Source: Eleusine coracana subsp. coracana (lineage: Eukaryota > Streptophyta > Magnoliopsida > Poales > Poaceae). From it: 64,000 nt of DNA. The stretch lies in contig CM064432.1 in assembly GCA_032690845.1 (NCBI GenBank), positions 59,084,071-59,148,070 of the forward strand, in the 5' to 3' direction. The position numbers and the translations under genes are program-made. The notes under the pieces were generated by a model. The model searched no databases. It worked only from the letters and a program-made list of their open reading frames with translations, and was not told where the DNA came from. Below are positions 22,604-33,487 of the stretch, piece by piece. Positions within the stretch are counted from its first letter, which is position 1; the number at the start of each line of letters is the position of its first letter.

Positions 22604-23857
22604 ATGGCGAATGCCGGTTTCTTCCTACCCACCGACGTCCTGGTGTTGATCCTGCTGCGCCTCCCGACGAGCGCGCGGCGGCGGTTCCGCCTCGTCTCCA
22701 AGCTATGGCGCGACGCCATCGACGAGCGCACCAAGGAGATGCAGTCCCGGTCCAAGATCGTCGCCTTCTTCAGCCAACCAGGCGGCGCCCGCGCATGCGT
22801 CATCCACGACGATTACCGGCAACCCGACGACGAGTGGGAGTTCTTCACCGACTCTGGCATCGATCACGGCCTCGACATCGAGAACGGCATCGTCCACATG
22901 GTCGGATCCTGCAACGGCCTGATCTGCCTGAGAGACTGCTGCTGGAGTTCGTGGTTAGATTGCTCCTACCTTAACCTCACGAAGATCGTGATCGTCAATC
23001 CGATGACCGGCAAGACGATCCAGCTGCCTTCGGAGCCGAAGCCGTGGGTAAAGTCCGGCGACACGGGGCAGTACAGCTTCGCGTACCACCCGACCACGGG
23101 GAAGTACAAGGTCGTCCACGCCTCGTCTCGCTTCACCACCACTCGTGGAAAGAAGACACCCGGCGTGGCGGGAGGTGCCCACCCCGGCGGACTCGAGCTA
23201 CAACGACTCGGGCAACCTCGTCTCCATCGACGGCACGACGTACTGGCTCACTACCCAGGCAGATCGGGTGGTGGCGCTGGACCTTGAAGACGAGCATGTC
23301 ACGTCCTTTGAGGCGCCACCAGTTGTGCAGCTGCTGCAGATGAGTAATAAGAACAGCACCACATGCCATTTGACAAGCGTGCAAACGCGACTGGGTGTGG
23401 TGATCATGAGGCAGTCCGCGACATTGACTAGGGTGGTGGACGTGTGGGTGCTAGAACGCAGCAGCGGCGGAGGAGAGATCGGCGTCAGCCCTGCTGGAGC
23501 TGGAGGTACAGTCTCCTCGAGTCGAGCAGCAGCACGGATGATCACGGGCGCTGGATCACGACGCCACAGTTCACGCACGGCGACTACGTTCTGAGCATAC
23601 AGGATAGAGTTTGGCCTTATACCCATTGGAGGCAACTGCATCGGCGCAAGGCGGGTGACCTGACGGCAAACAACGGAAAGAATGCGGAGGTATGGCCGTT
23701 GGAAGGGGCGGAGTTCCTCATGAAAGAGGAAATTTTACGTGGCACCGTGGCGACTTTTGCCTACGTGGAGACTCTCGAACCATTGCCGAGTGGGTTATCT
23801 AGCAATTGTCGTACAGTAATGGCAGATTCTTGGTACAGTTTCTTTCTAATGATGTAG
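22604..23857 (+). pseudogene. F-box/F-box-associated protein, nearly full length, two frameshifts
   Basis: ATG at 22604 begins MANAGFFLPTDVLVLILLRL and continues TSARRRFRLVSKLWRDAIDE, a complete F-box. It is followed by VGSCNGLICLRD, IVIVNPMTGKTIQLPSEP and YSFAYHPTTGKYKVVHASS. Around 23150 the expected VFTLGD segment is missing and the frame changes to AWREVPTPADSSYND, VSIDGTTYWLTTQADRVVAL, LTSVQTRLGVVI and VDVWVLE. Near 23490 it shifts back to WITTPQFTHGDYVLSIQD, HRRKAGDL, AEFLMKEE and the end TFAYVETLEPLPS. It is the most complete member of the cluster. The two shifts compensate each other, so the ancestor was probably a ~400-aa SCF adaptor. Confidence 0.85.
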
Positions 23858-23884
23858 GTTGAGCAGTTTTGTTTGACTAGTCTT

Positions 23885-24240
23885 AGGGCAAGTACAACGG
23901 TATTGTCTTATAGACCATGCATGTCACGTAATCTTAAGATGTGTTATGAGACGACTTATACAATGGATGGTCTTATTAGTTGTTTTCTATTAATTATAGT
24001 ACTGCTTAATTTGTAAACATAAAAAAGAATTTTTATACATTAAAAAACTACTAGAGCCCGTACAATAGTGTGAGAGTCGTCTCATACTCCTAAATTTGAC
24101 GCATGAGGTGGTTGCTACGTGAAACAACCACCTCTTTCTCTTATCACCCTCTCTCTCTTTCACATCATCAAAAATCCTAGGTGATAATGCATGAGACGGC
24201 CTATGAGACTGTCTACGTGTAGCATTGTAACTGTCCTATA
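23885..24240. mobile_element. MITE-like insertion(s) with GGGC-GTACAA termini
   Basis: Three similar terminal sequences occur: GGGCAAGTACAACGG (23887), GAGCCCGTACAATAGTG (about 24055) and, on the opposite strand at the right end, GGACAGTTACAATGC (ending about 24237). The last two enclose about 180 bp with a further inverted match (GTCTCATA). This looks like one complete small element beside or inside a partial related one. Superfamily not determined. Confidence 0.5.
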
Positions 24241-24297
24241 AAAAAAGCTTTCTATCACACTGGCGCCATAAAACCTTTCTGACTATTTCAGGCGCAA

Positions 24298-24445
24298 TGG
24301 CGACTTTTGCCTACGTGGAGACTCTCGAGCCATTATTGCCGAGTGGGTTTTGGTGCCAATGTCGTACAGAAACAGCAAGTTCTTTGCACGGTTTCTTTGT
24401 AATGTACTAGGTTGAACAATTTCTGTGACGTTTGACTAGTGTCTC
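24298..24445 (+). pseudogene. Duplicate of the 3' end of the F-box gene at 22.6-23.9 kb
   Basis: GCGACTTTTGCCTACGTGGA and the following ~140 bp (TFAYVETLEP, then stop and 3' flank with GTAATG.ACTAGGTTGA) repeat 23752-23880 closely. Only the last ~20 codons and the 3' flank are present. Confidence 0.8.
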
Positions 24446-24499
24446 GTATGGAGACTTTGTGACAAAAGAGGTTTGGGCGCTTGAACAGTTCTTTGCACG

Positions 24500-24783
24500 T
24501 TTCATGGGAAACTGGCTATCGTGGCAACGAATTTGACAATCGCGGCGGTGGAGGTTTGGGTGCTGGAGAGCAGAGGAGACCAGTCTCGTTGGAGCAAGAG
24601 GTACAGCCTGTTCTGCACAGCAGGATACGCCTGTTCCGCCACAAGGTCATTGGCAAAAACTGGCAGCTAGCGCCACTGGATGCTGCCGAGTTCATCATGA
24701 GCGCAGAGGAAGGCACTGGGGAACTTGCAACCTTTGAGTATGTGGAGACCTTAGTTAGATCCGTTGCCCTAGCATTAGGATAA
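24500..24783 (+). pseudogene. F-box C-terminal fragment
   Basis: GTGGAGGTTTGGGTGCTGGA encodes the VWVLE/SRGDQSRWSKRYSL segment in one frame. Then, after a shift, RIRLFRHKVIGKNWQLAPLD, AAEFIMSAEEGTGELATFEY and VETL follow. The end LVRSVALALG* replaces the usual LEPLP. It is very similar to the 3' third of the copy at 25.1-26.3 kb, so it is a tandem partial duplicate. Confidence 0.8.
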
Positions 24784-25099
24784 TGGATGTTGTGACGACT
24801 GACAATGATTGCAATGCAAGGACGTGAGGGAATATGAATTATTAGTCAATAAAATTGTGCTAGAGACAGAGAAGGTTGAAACTGTATCTGTTATTCGTGC
24901 TGCGCACCGTTTTTTTGTTCTTGACCAAATAAAACGGCGATTGAACAAAAAGAAAAGTAAAGAAAAAAAAGAGTCCGACCCGACTGTTTGGATTCACAAC
25001 TGGGCCTGAATCGCCACAGCGTGTTCGGGTGCGATTATAGTTACTTACTGATAAAAAAAAAAAGGGCTGACACGATTCGTTAGATCTTGGTGCGTCGCG

Positions 25100-26282
25100 A
25101 TGGAAGGCTAGAGTCTCTGCATACCCACCGACGACGCTTTCGTGGAGATCCTGCTTCGCCTCCCGACGAGCTCGCGTAGGCGGTTCCGCCTCGTCTGCAA
25201 GCGATGGCGCGACCTCATCAACGAGCGCACGCCGGAGCGGCGAGTCCTCCCCAAGATCCTCGCCTTCCTCAACCAAAATCACAGCTCCCGCACCCTCGTC
25301 TTCGACGACAAGGACGGGCACCGCAGGAACACGTGGACTTTCCCGAGCTCCCGCAGATACGGCCGTGTCCACCTGGTTGGCACCTGCAATGGGTTCCTCT
25401 GCCTGAACGAGAGCTGGATGCTGGCCGAAGAAGGCGGCAGGTACTCCGCCATCACGGTAATCAACCCGATCACCGGCGAGAAGCGGGGATCTCCCGCCGG
25501 TGCCAACTACCTGTTCTCGGGACCGATTCTGGACTCACGGCAAGTACAGCTTCGGCTACCACCCAATCACAGGTCAGTACAAGGTCGTCCACATCCCAAG
25601 AGCGACGCGGCAAGTGGTGGACGCCGTATAGGTTTTCACCCTGGGCGACGCGTCATGGCGGACAGTGCCGGTGACTATGGTGGGCGGCTCGACCTACGAT
25701 CTGTCATCTGGAGCCGTTAGCATCGACGACGGATCAACCTACTGGCTCTCGGCGTTCGCCGACCGGGTGATGGCGCTGGACTTGGACGACGAGGGCGTCA
25801 CTTCCTTCTGCGTGGCCCCACAGGCTAGGCGGCGAGCCGCGAGCATCCTTTGCCGAAGACGGGTGGCAATTGACGAACATCCATGGGAGACTGGGCTTCG
25901 TGGTGATGGGTTTCACAATCCAGGTGAAGGAGGTTTGGGTGATGGAGGAAGGCAGAGGAGACCAGTCTCGTTGGAGCAAGCGGTACAAAACTACAAACTC
26001 CCGGTCCAGATAGTGATAGGGAGGTGGCCAGGACGTTGGATCATGACTCCGCATTTGATGCATGGCGGTGAGTACATCCTGAGCCAGCCACTAGACATAT
26101 TACATCATGGTCGTCGCTCCTGTTCAAGGGGTAGGATACGCCTGTTCCGGCACAAGGTCGGTGGCCAAAACGGGCAGCTAGAGCCACTACTGGATGCAGC
26201 AGAGCTCGCCATGAGCGCAGAGGAAGGCGATGGTGAACTTGAAACCTTTGAGTATGTGGAGACCATAGATCCGTTGCCCTAG
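25100..26282 (+). pseudogene. F-box/F-box-associated protein pseudogene with two nonsense codons
   Basis: From ATG 25100 the frame is M-E-G-stop: TAG at 25109-25111 is codon 4. The same frame then carries a full F-box (IPTDDAFVEILLRLPTSSRR, RFRLVCKRWRDLINER), VGTCNGFLCLNESW and TVINPITGEK. After a shift near 25490 the family sequence is FGYHPITGQYKVVHIPRATR, interrupted by TAG at 25629-25631 (VDAV*VFTLGDASWRTVP), then GSTYWLSAFADRVMALDLDD. Another shift gives QLTNIHGRLGFVVMGFTIQV, KEVWVMEE and SRWSKRY, and a return shift gives IMTPHLMHGGEYILS, RLFRHKVGG and TFEYVETIDPLP*. The whole architecture is present but cannot be translated. Confidence 0.9.
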
Positions 26283-27340
26283 CAATCAGGGATTTGGTGA
26301 CAATGGCGGATATCCATGCACGATGTCATAAGCAACTGCTGTGCAAAAGAAGATTGTAAGAATGTGAGGGAATAAATTAGTTGTCCACTCTTCTAGAGTC
26401 GATAAATCCTTCATCCAAACAAGATTCGACAGATCCGCATTTAGTTGTGCTAGAGTTCTTGTTAAAACTCTATTTTTTGCATGCAATATATATTAGAGAG
26501 AATTTCCTCTATACCACTAAAATTTTACCCGATTCCCTCTCTGACATGAAAAGTATTGAAGTTACTTCTATGCCATCCACTTAATTTTTAATGCCTTATT
26601 ATGTGCCACTGTCGTCCAATTCTGTCACTGGACGTTACCCTCAACGATCTATTCATGTTTATATTGCCCAAAATACCCTTCTCTTGTTCACACCTCATCT
26701 TTGATGCTCTCATTCCGTTCAACCATCATCTCCAAGGCATGAGCTCCCTCCTCCCGCCGCTGCCCTTCCGTACGCCGAGCGTCGTCAAGGGCTTGGCGCG
26801 CTCGTTAAGCAAAATATTGGTATCCATATCCATGGAATCGATTGGACGCCAATGGATTTGATGACGCGCACGAGCATGAGTTCCTCGGAACTCCTGCTCC
26901 GGCCAGACCTCGACGCTGCCGCGCGGCCCAAATGCTGAGAATTTCGTGGTGATTTCATACCGTGGTTCACGAGGATTTCAGACCGTGGTAGGCTGGTAGC
27001 ACCGACGTAGAGCGGTTTGGCAGAAGTGCGGAGAGGATGGAGACATTGCTGCGTATGGGTATGGCCACGGCGTGCGTAGCCACCGCGAAGGACGCCTCCG
27101 ATGTGTGTACTGTACTAGATGATAGGATAGGAGCATGGAGGATGGCAAATATCGTACAGATGTTCCAACTGAATTCCGTTGAGATATGTTAAAACTGGGA
27201 TTGATGAACGAAACAAGGATTAAACGAGTTTTTGAAACTGAAAGGCTAAACTATGAAAGTGTGCATGTGTGTACTGTCCATTAGCATGACGGTTGTAAAC
27301 ATGCAAAAATTCACACTTGAATTTAATCTGTTGACGGAGA
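26283..27340. other. Intergenic, no gene seen
   Basis: Contains the 3' flank of the F-box copy and moderately GC-rich DNA around 26.7-27.1 kb without a convincing exon. Confidence 0.45.
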
Positions 27341-30300
27341 AAGAAAAAAGAGAGATCGCTTCTGGGGTGACCGACCACCCCCTGGACCCAAAAAATCGCA
27401 GTTATGTGTGGAAACGATTAGATAAAATCGTGACAAAATCTAGGTGAATGCTTAATGTGTATGGTAACAATCGTACAAAATTTTACAATCCGAGATGACC
27501 TGTAGAGGGAGAAACGAAAATGAGAAAGGTCGGGACGGGGTGGTCGGTAAATGAAACACCGACCACCCCCTGGACCCGAAAAAAATCACGATCAAGATTG
27601 GAAAAAGACGAGGTAAAATTGTGAGAAAATACACGAGAGTCTGTAATGTGTGCGCCAACAATCATACCAAATTTCAGAATCGGAGGTATTGCCAAGATGA
27701 AGAAAGAAAACAAAGAGAAAATTCAGTCAGGGGTGGTCGGTGAATGAGATACCGACCACCCTCAGCACCTTGCAGTGGCCACCTCCAGCGCGGAACGCAC
27801 GGGGCGCACTCCACCTTGGCTTTATGGCCTTGGATCTTCATGCTCCATCTTCGCGCATGGCAGGCTTAGCCAGTAGCCACCATCTGCTGCGCCATGCTTC
27901 GATGCCGATGGTGAGGTCAGGGGCAGCTAGCAGTGTCGGAGTTCTGCTGGCCGTCATGGTTGGTGCCGTGGTGAGACGGCCATGGCTCCGGGCCAGAGAC
28001 GCCGTGGACCTGGAGCGCGCGCTCGCCGTGGAGACGGCATGGAGCTCGAGCGGCATTCCCGCGAGCGCTGTCGCAACACGCTGTGGAACCATGCCTCGCT
28101 GAAGCGCACCTCCATGCCCCACGCCCGACGCGACCTCGTGCCGTGGCCGTCGAGCCTTCGTGCCGTCGCGCGTACGTGCCTTGGAAACAAAGAGCACCAA
28201 CGCCATGCCCCGCCACGTATGCGCGCGTTCGCCGGGCCCCGCCACACCGCGAATTGCCGACGCCATGCCCCAGCGAGAGCTCGGTTGCATCCCGCCATGG
28301 TGGTCAATTGAGACTTGTGGCAAGCAACCTGGAGCCACACACCTCCTCGCCGGTCGATTCTCCATGGCTGTGGATGCGCGTGCACCAGAGTCCCCATTGC
28401 AATGTATCCATCACGCAACAGAGACGCAAATTAAAGTTTGTCCACCTCTGGCTTCAGGCCTTCAGGGCGCAGGGAACTGAACGGGCGCCGGTGTAGCTGC
28501 CGACGCGAGGCAACAGGTTTCAGGAAAGCAGTCTGGCTCTGGCAATCTGACAACACGGTATAGATGCGCAAAATCCCTGGAACAATTCATGTCGATGGGG
28601 GTCGATGTTTATTAGAACTATGCAAAATGTCACGCCTTGATATCATGTCTGGAAGGAGAAACAAAAAAGCGAAATTGCTCCAGGGGTGGTCGGTAGATGA
28701 AATACCGACCACCCCTTGGACCCAAAGAAATCGCGATTGGGGGTGCAAGCGATGATATAAAATCGCAAGAAAATCTATGTGAGCGCGTAGTCAGTGAGCT
28801 AACAATCGTACCAAATTTCAGGACCTGAGACATTCCGTGGAGGAAGAAACAAAAAAGTGAGGTTTGGCGCGGGAGTGGTCCGTAAATGAAATAATACCGA
28901 TCGACCACCACCGGCACTGAAACCAGTAGAAATAGCAATTTGAGAGCGGAAACGGTGCGTAAAAATCATGAGAAAATTCGCATGAACGTATGACGAGTGT
29001 TCTAACGAGCGTATCAAAGTTCATCAGCCAAGACTTTACCTAACGGAAGAAAGAAAAACTGATCGGGGGTGGTCGGTAAATAAAATACTGACCAGCTCCC
29101 CGCACCCTTCAGCACGTGACGCGATCCCAACGCGTGCTCACTTCACCTTCTAATTCGCCCTTTGTCCTCGAACGCGGCAGGCTGAGCCACTACCGGGCAC
29201 GACGATAGCTGGTGGCATGCCGGAGCCAGGCAAGACAAGGCCTTCACGTTCTTCGTCGTGTTTTCGCGGCACTGGAATCACCTCGTCGACGGTGGCCGTG
29301 GCGAGGGCGCGGATGGGCTCGCCGAGCAACAGCGAGAGAACGGGAGATCACGATGGCGTCGCGGCTGATAAAGAAAAGAGGGAGACGACGACGAAGATGA
29401 GCGTGGTTCGATCTGGTCCCAAGAGCACGCGACGACGTACAAGCTCTGTGGGGGCTCTGTGTGCAAGGCGAGACCGCCAGATCACTCATAGCAGCTAGGC
29501 ATGCAACGAGGTGGCGCGGAACAGACATGGCCGCCCGCGGCACGTCGACACATTTTTGTGCTCGGATGGGTCTCGCAGCACCGGCCATGTACAAATCAAT
29601 AGGCTGGGTGTACTAGGGTTGAGCAGAGCAGCTGATGCGCGGAACATGATGAAGTATAAATAGCCATGGGCGTCAGTTGAAATTCGATCAGCGTCGATGT
29701 TGCCTTGTGCTTGGCCATGCGACCGCGGGCTCCGAATTGCAGTGTAATCCATGGACACGACGATCGTGGTGATGCATGGTCATTGTGTCGCGCTCTGATG
29801 CAGCTTCTGTCGAACCGGTGGACACGATTCCAGGCAAAGGTCGTCAGACATCACGCAACAGGGATGCCAAAAGCTCGTCAGCTCACAGTCTTTGGGCCGC
29901 GCGGCGCCGGCGCCTGTGCAGCTGTCGACGAGAGCCAGCCTGCCGGCCGCGTCACTGCATGGGCTGCAGGCAAACGGTCTGGCTCTGGAGATTCAGGTGG
30001 CGCCTCCATGACCAAGTGTTCTTCGTTGGCTCCGTCTCCTGGGCTCCTGGCGCCGCCGAGGCGCTGAACATCGAGGTTGGACAAGACGTATAAATTCGTG
30101 AGAAAATCCATGGAAATGTGAAATGACTGTGATAACAGTCCTACCAAATTTCACAATCCGAGATGATCCCTAGAGGGAAAAGCAAAAAAAAAAGAGAAAA
30201 GTCAGGCCGCCCCTGGGCCTGAAGAAATCGCAATCGAAACTGGAAAAGATGAGATAAAATCGTGAGAAAAATCACATGATTGAGCACGAGCGTGCTGACA

Positions 30301-30800
30301 ATGTACCAAATTTCAGAATCAGAGACAATCTGTAGATGAAGTAAGAAAAAAGAGAAACTTCAACCAGGGGTGGTCGGTAAATGAAATACCGACCACCCCC
30401 TGCACCTTGTGGTAGGCAGGCTCCATGGCAGAACACGCGCACCCAGAGCACGCGACGCCATCCCATCGGCCGCATCCTTAAATTATGTGCCCTTGGCCCT
30501 CCTTCCTTGAATGCGACACAATGGGCCCGTCACGCGCTGGTTGTGTTTTTGCGGTAGTGGAAGCGTGTCTCGTTGCCTGAGACGGCGGCTGTGGTGAGGT
30601 CACAGGTGGGCTCGCCGAGCAACAGCAAGAGCACGAGAATGGCGTTGCAGTTGACGCTCGGCAGTTCCTAAAACATGGAGACAACAAACACGTGGTTCTG
30701 GTCCGTGAGCACACGCTAGCGTACGAGCGCTCCGTGGCCGCATGCGTGCTTGGCAACTCCAGGAGGCCCCCATCTACCCTCTCACTCCAAATTTTACATG
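27340..30800. repeat. Higher-order repeat: three blocks with palindromic ~190-bp units
   Basis: The core motif GGGGTGGTCGGTA / TACCGACCACCCC (palindrome around a short TGAAA-like loop) occurs at about 27537, 27730, 28682, 28868, 29067 and 30366, with worn copies at about 27363 and 30200. Within a block the spacing is 174-199 bp, and units share flanking phrases (AAATCGCGATTGG-like, CAATCGTACCAAATTTCA). Blocks lie at about 27.34-27.77, 28.56-29.10 and 30.06-30.40 kb, each followed by a GC-rich spacer. Spacers 2 and 3 are clearly related (GGGCTCGCCGAGCAACAGC at about 29309 and 30608). Open frames inside are short and not conserved between copies, so I call no gene here. Confidence 0.8.
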
Positions 30801-32590
30801 TCGACAAAAAAAAGTGCTCTAGCAAGGCTTCTATTTGTCATGTATTTTATATAGGCTCCTAAATTCTCCCTTTCCAGTTTTAAGTTTTAAAGCCTCTTAA
30901 ACATGTGGCCTACCTATTTTTTTTCCTTTTTCCTTTTTTTCTTTTTTTCCTCTCCTCTCTTCCCTTGCTCTTCTCCCCTCTCCTACGCCCGACACCGCTG
31001 CCGGTCGAGCGCGCCGCCCCCGCCTCCCGCTGCCCGGCCTCCCCTCCCCTCGTCCGTCCACCCCCGTGCGCCCGCTCATCCCCTCCCCCTCGCTTCTTCT
31101 CCCCTCTCTCTGCCTCTCGGACTCTCCCTCTCTGGTGCCAAGGTCACCGACATCGAGGCCCGACTCCGAGCCAAGAAGAATTAGGCTTCGCTCGCTGGCC
31201 CGGCCCCCGTCTCCTCCATGGGCGGGCGAGCTCGACCACAAGCATCGCGCCACCGCAGTCCAGCTCCGGGCGACGCGTTGGAGCGAGCTCACCAAGCCGT
31301 AAGCTAGCGCTAGCGGAGCAGCGCCGAGAAGCGGGCTCGAGAGGTGGGCATTGCAGGCGGCAGGCTCGACAGGCGGCAGGCGTGGGAGAAGATGGGTGCA
31401 AGAGGCAGCGGACTAGGTAGGCGGCACAGGCGCCGCGGAGGCGGACACGGGCGCACGGGCGCAGTAGAGGCAGACCGTGGACATGAGCGTCGATGCAGGG
31501 CTATGCAGCGCCGGGGGCGACGGGTGACCCGACGGTGGATCGTGGCCCAGCATGGCGGCAATAGCGCCGTCATGGCCGCGAACAGTAGGAGGGCGGTGGG
31601 CGGGGGCGTCGAGCCCCTACCAGTTAGCGTGGCGGTGACGAGGCGATTGCGGTGGTGTGGCACCACCGGTCGATAGTGGCAGCCATGGGTAGGAGAGGGG
31701 TCGGTGCGGCGGGCGGCGACGTCGCCGGTGATGATGACGAAGACACATCGGGCGGTGGGCTGCTAGGGCAGGGGCAGTGGCCATCATCAGTGAAGAAGAA
31801 GACAGGGGCAGGGCGTGAGGGGGGGTGTACGACGCTCCCCCCCCCCCCCCTCCCCCAAACAAAAACATAATAATAAATAATAAAAGACCAGACCTGCACA
31901 CAACAACAATGGTGGAAAACATATTTAGGATATATTAGACCGTTTGATTCATAGAGAGCGCGCCGCCCCCGCTTCCCGCCGGACAAGATATGTACATTGT
32001 CCATGGTGGTGTCAAGTGTCAACCCATTGATTCATGTTGGAGCAGCCACTTGATCAGTCGTGCGCACGAACGCTAGGTAGACGATGAACAATGGCTAGAT
32101 AACACAGCAATGGTGGCCGATGCCTCCAATGCACGAACGCTGGTCTTTTTTTTTTATTGCTTCACTCTTTGGCTTGGTTACAAACGATGCACACACGGAC
32201 TCTTTTATGGACCCGGCGACGGAGCGCCCACGCAACTTACTCCAGCTATCTCCGCGCGCACATACGCACATTTCTCCTGGTGACCCGGCATTCTCCTTCG
32301 TGAACCATTTGTTCATCCGCGAGACCCGGGCATCCGTTCTGGCCGTGGGTCGTGCTCACGTTGGACTCCGCCTACGACGCTGCTAACCAACTGCCTAGCT
32401 AAGACTTAATCAAACACGACTAAACGGGCACACCCAAAACGTGACCATAGTCAGTTCTGCACCCACCTCGACCTGACCAACAAACTCACGTGTGCACACA
32501 CGCACACACGCGACGCACACCATGCACACATGATTCATGCCAGGAACACACACCGTTGCGTGGTTTATTGTCTAACAATTCATAGAGACA
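30801..32590. other. Pyrimidine- and GC-rich intergenic block, no gene supported
   Basis: A T/C-rich tract (about 30917-30990) leads into ~900 bp of GC-rich DNA with several overlapping open frames of low complexity (Pro/Arg/Ser-rich), then a C-run near 31839-31855. A GC-rich phrase, GCGCGCCGCCCCCGC, occurs at about 31008 and again at about 31958 in the same orientation. No protein family is recognised. Confidence 0.4.
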
Positions 32591-32599
32591 CGAGCGTAC

Positions 32600-33175
32600 T
32601 AAACTTGTCCGGCGTCGTCGGCCGTCAGTGATGACCACAAGGCCGAGTCTCCCGTTCACCTCCGTCAAGTGGCATCTGTAGTCCCGTCCGACATGCACAG
32701 GCAGCGGCACGTTCGTCCCGAGGTCACATGCCGCGACCCGCTCGGCGCCCTTGGTCACCCAGAACGTTGCGCCGTTGACGCTGACGAGGCCGGCGTCGAG
32801 GCGGCTGGAGCTCCAGCCGCCAGTAACAGGCTGACAGCGACGCGTCGCCACGCCGCGTCCCCGAGCGTGAGCACCTGCAACTCGTCGAACCCGGCGGCGT
32901 GCGGGAGGTGCACGATCTTGTACCGCCCCGTGGTCACGTGGAGTGGAAGTGGAACCCAAAGTTGAACGCCCTCCAGCTCCAGGTGGTCACGTACACGGGA
33001 CACGGCGGGACGGCCAGCGTCTCGCCGACGACCGGGGTGTTGGCGAGGGTGATCGCGTAGCCGTCGCACACGCACAGCAGCCCGTTGCACGTGCCGACCA
33101 ACCAATCTGTGGATGGCGTGACGTAGACCGATCTGTCGTCCCGTGGACGCAGTGCGTGGGGAGGTTCAAACAGAT
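32600..33175 (-). pseudogene. F-box-associated pseudogene, both ends missing
   Basis: Minus strand, from high to low coordinates: DRSVYVTPSTDWLVGTCNGL (several frames), ITLANTPVVGETLAVPP, then TTGRYKIVHLPHAAGFDELQ, VLTLGDAAWRRVAVS. After a shift come WSSSRLDAGLVSVNGATFWV, TKGAERVAACDLG and CHLTEVNGRLGLVVITDG. Neither the F-box nor the TFAYVET terminus is found in line, and at least two frameshifts separate the blocks. It is closest by eye to the minus-strand copy at 13.5-14.7 kb. Confidence 0.8.
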
Positions 33176-33397
33176 CTCGTCTTCTTCGCCTGCAGCTTCC
33201 TCGCTGTTGATATATTAGGCGCCTCCGTCACCATTGGTACGAGCTCGATCTCCTTCTGTTGTGAGTTTTTTTCAATTCAGTTACAGTACCGGAAGGCTCG
33301 CGTGTGACCGAGTCCCGACTTGAGGGCCAAGGAGCCAAGTACGGCATCGAATCCACAAATTCTGTTTTCAAGGGAACGTACTATGCATCACGCCAGT

Positions 33398-33411
33398 ATA
33401 TATATATATAC
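33398..33411 (+). promoter_or_regulatory. TATA-like AT repeat upstream of the F-box copy at 33488
   Basis: TATATATATATATA lies about 80 bp before the ATG, a plausible TATA box position; a simple (TA) repeat is an equally possible reading. Confidence 0.35.
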
Positions 33412-33487
33412 TCTTGCACGATTAGCAAGATCTGAAAGCGCAGCGTCATTCGACCCAATTCGGGGACGAGGGTTGAAGGCCACCGCG

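Noticed and set aside
22604..23857. F-box copy considered as a functional gene with small introns
   Set aside because: The frame changes at ~23150 and ~23490 have no convincing donor/acceptor pairs, and a conserved segment (VFTLGD) is missing.
27740..28496. Open frames inside the palindromic repeat region
   Set aside because: They fall in the GC-rich spacer and are not preserved in the related spacers at 29.1 and 30.4 kb.
27340..30400. Repeat array considered as CRISPR-like
   Set aside because: Units are ~190 bp, degenerate and in a plant nuclear context; no short identical repeats with unique spacers and no cas genes.
30897..31922. Several overlapping open frames of 80-170 codons
   Set aside because: Low-complexity, GC-rich frames on both strands with no conserved motif; none extends through likely splice sites.
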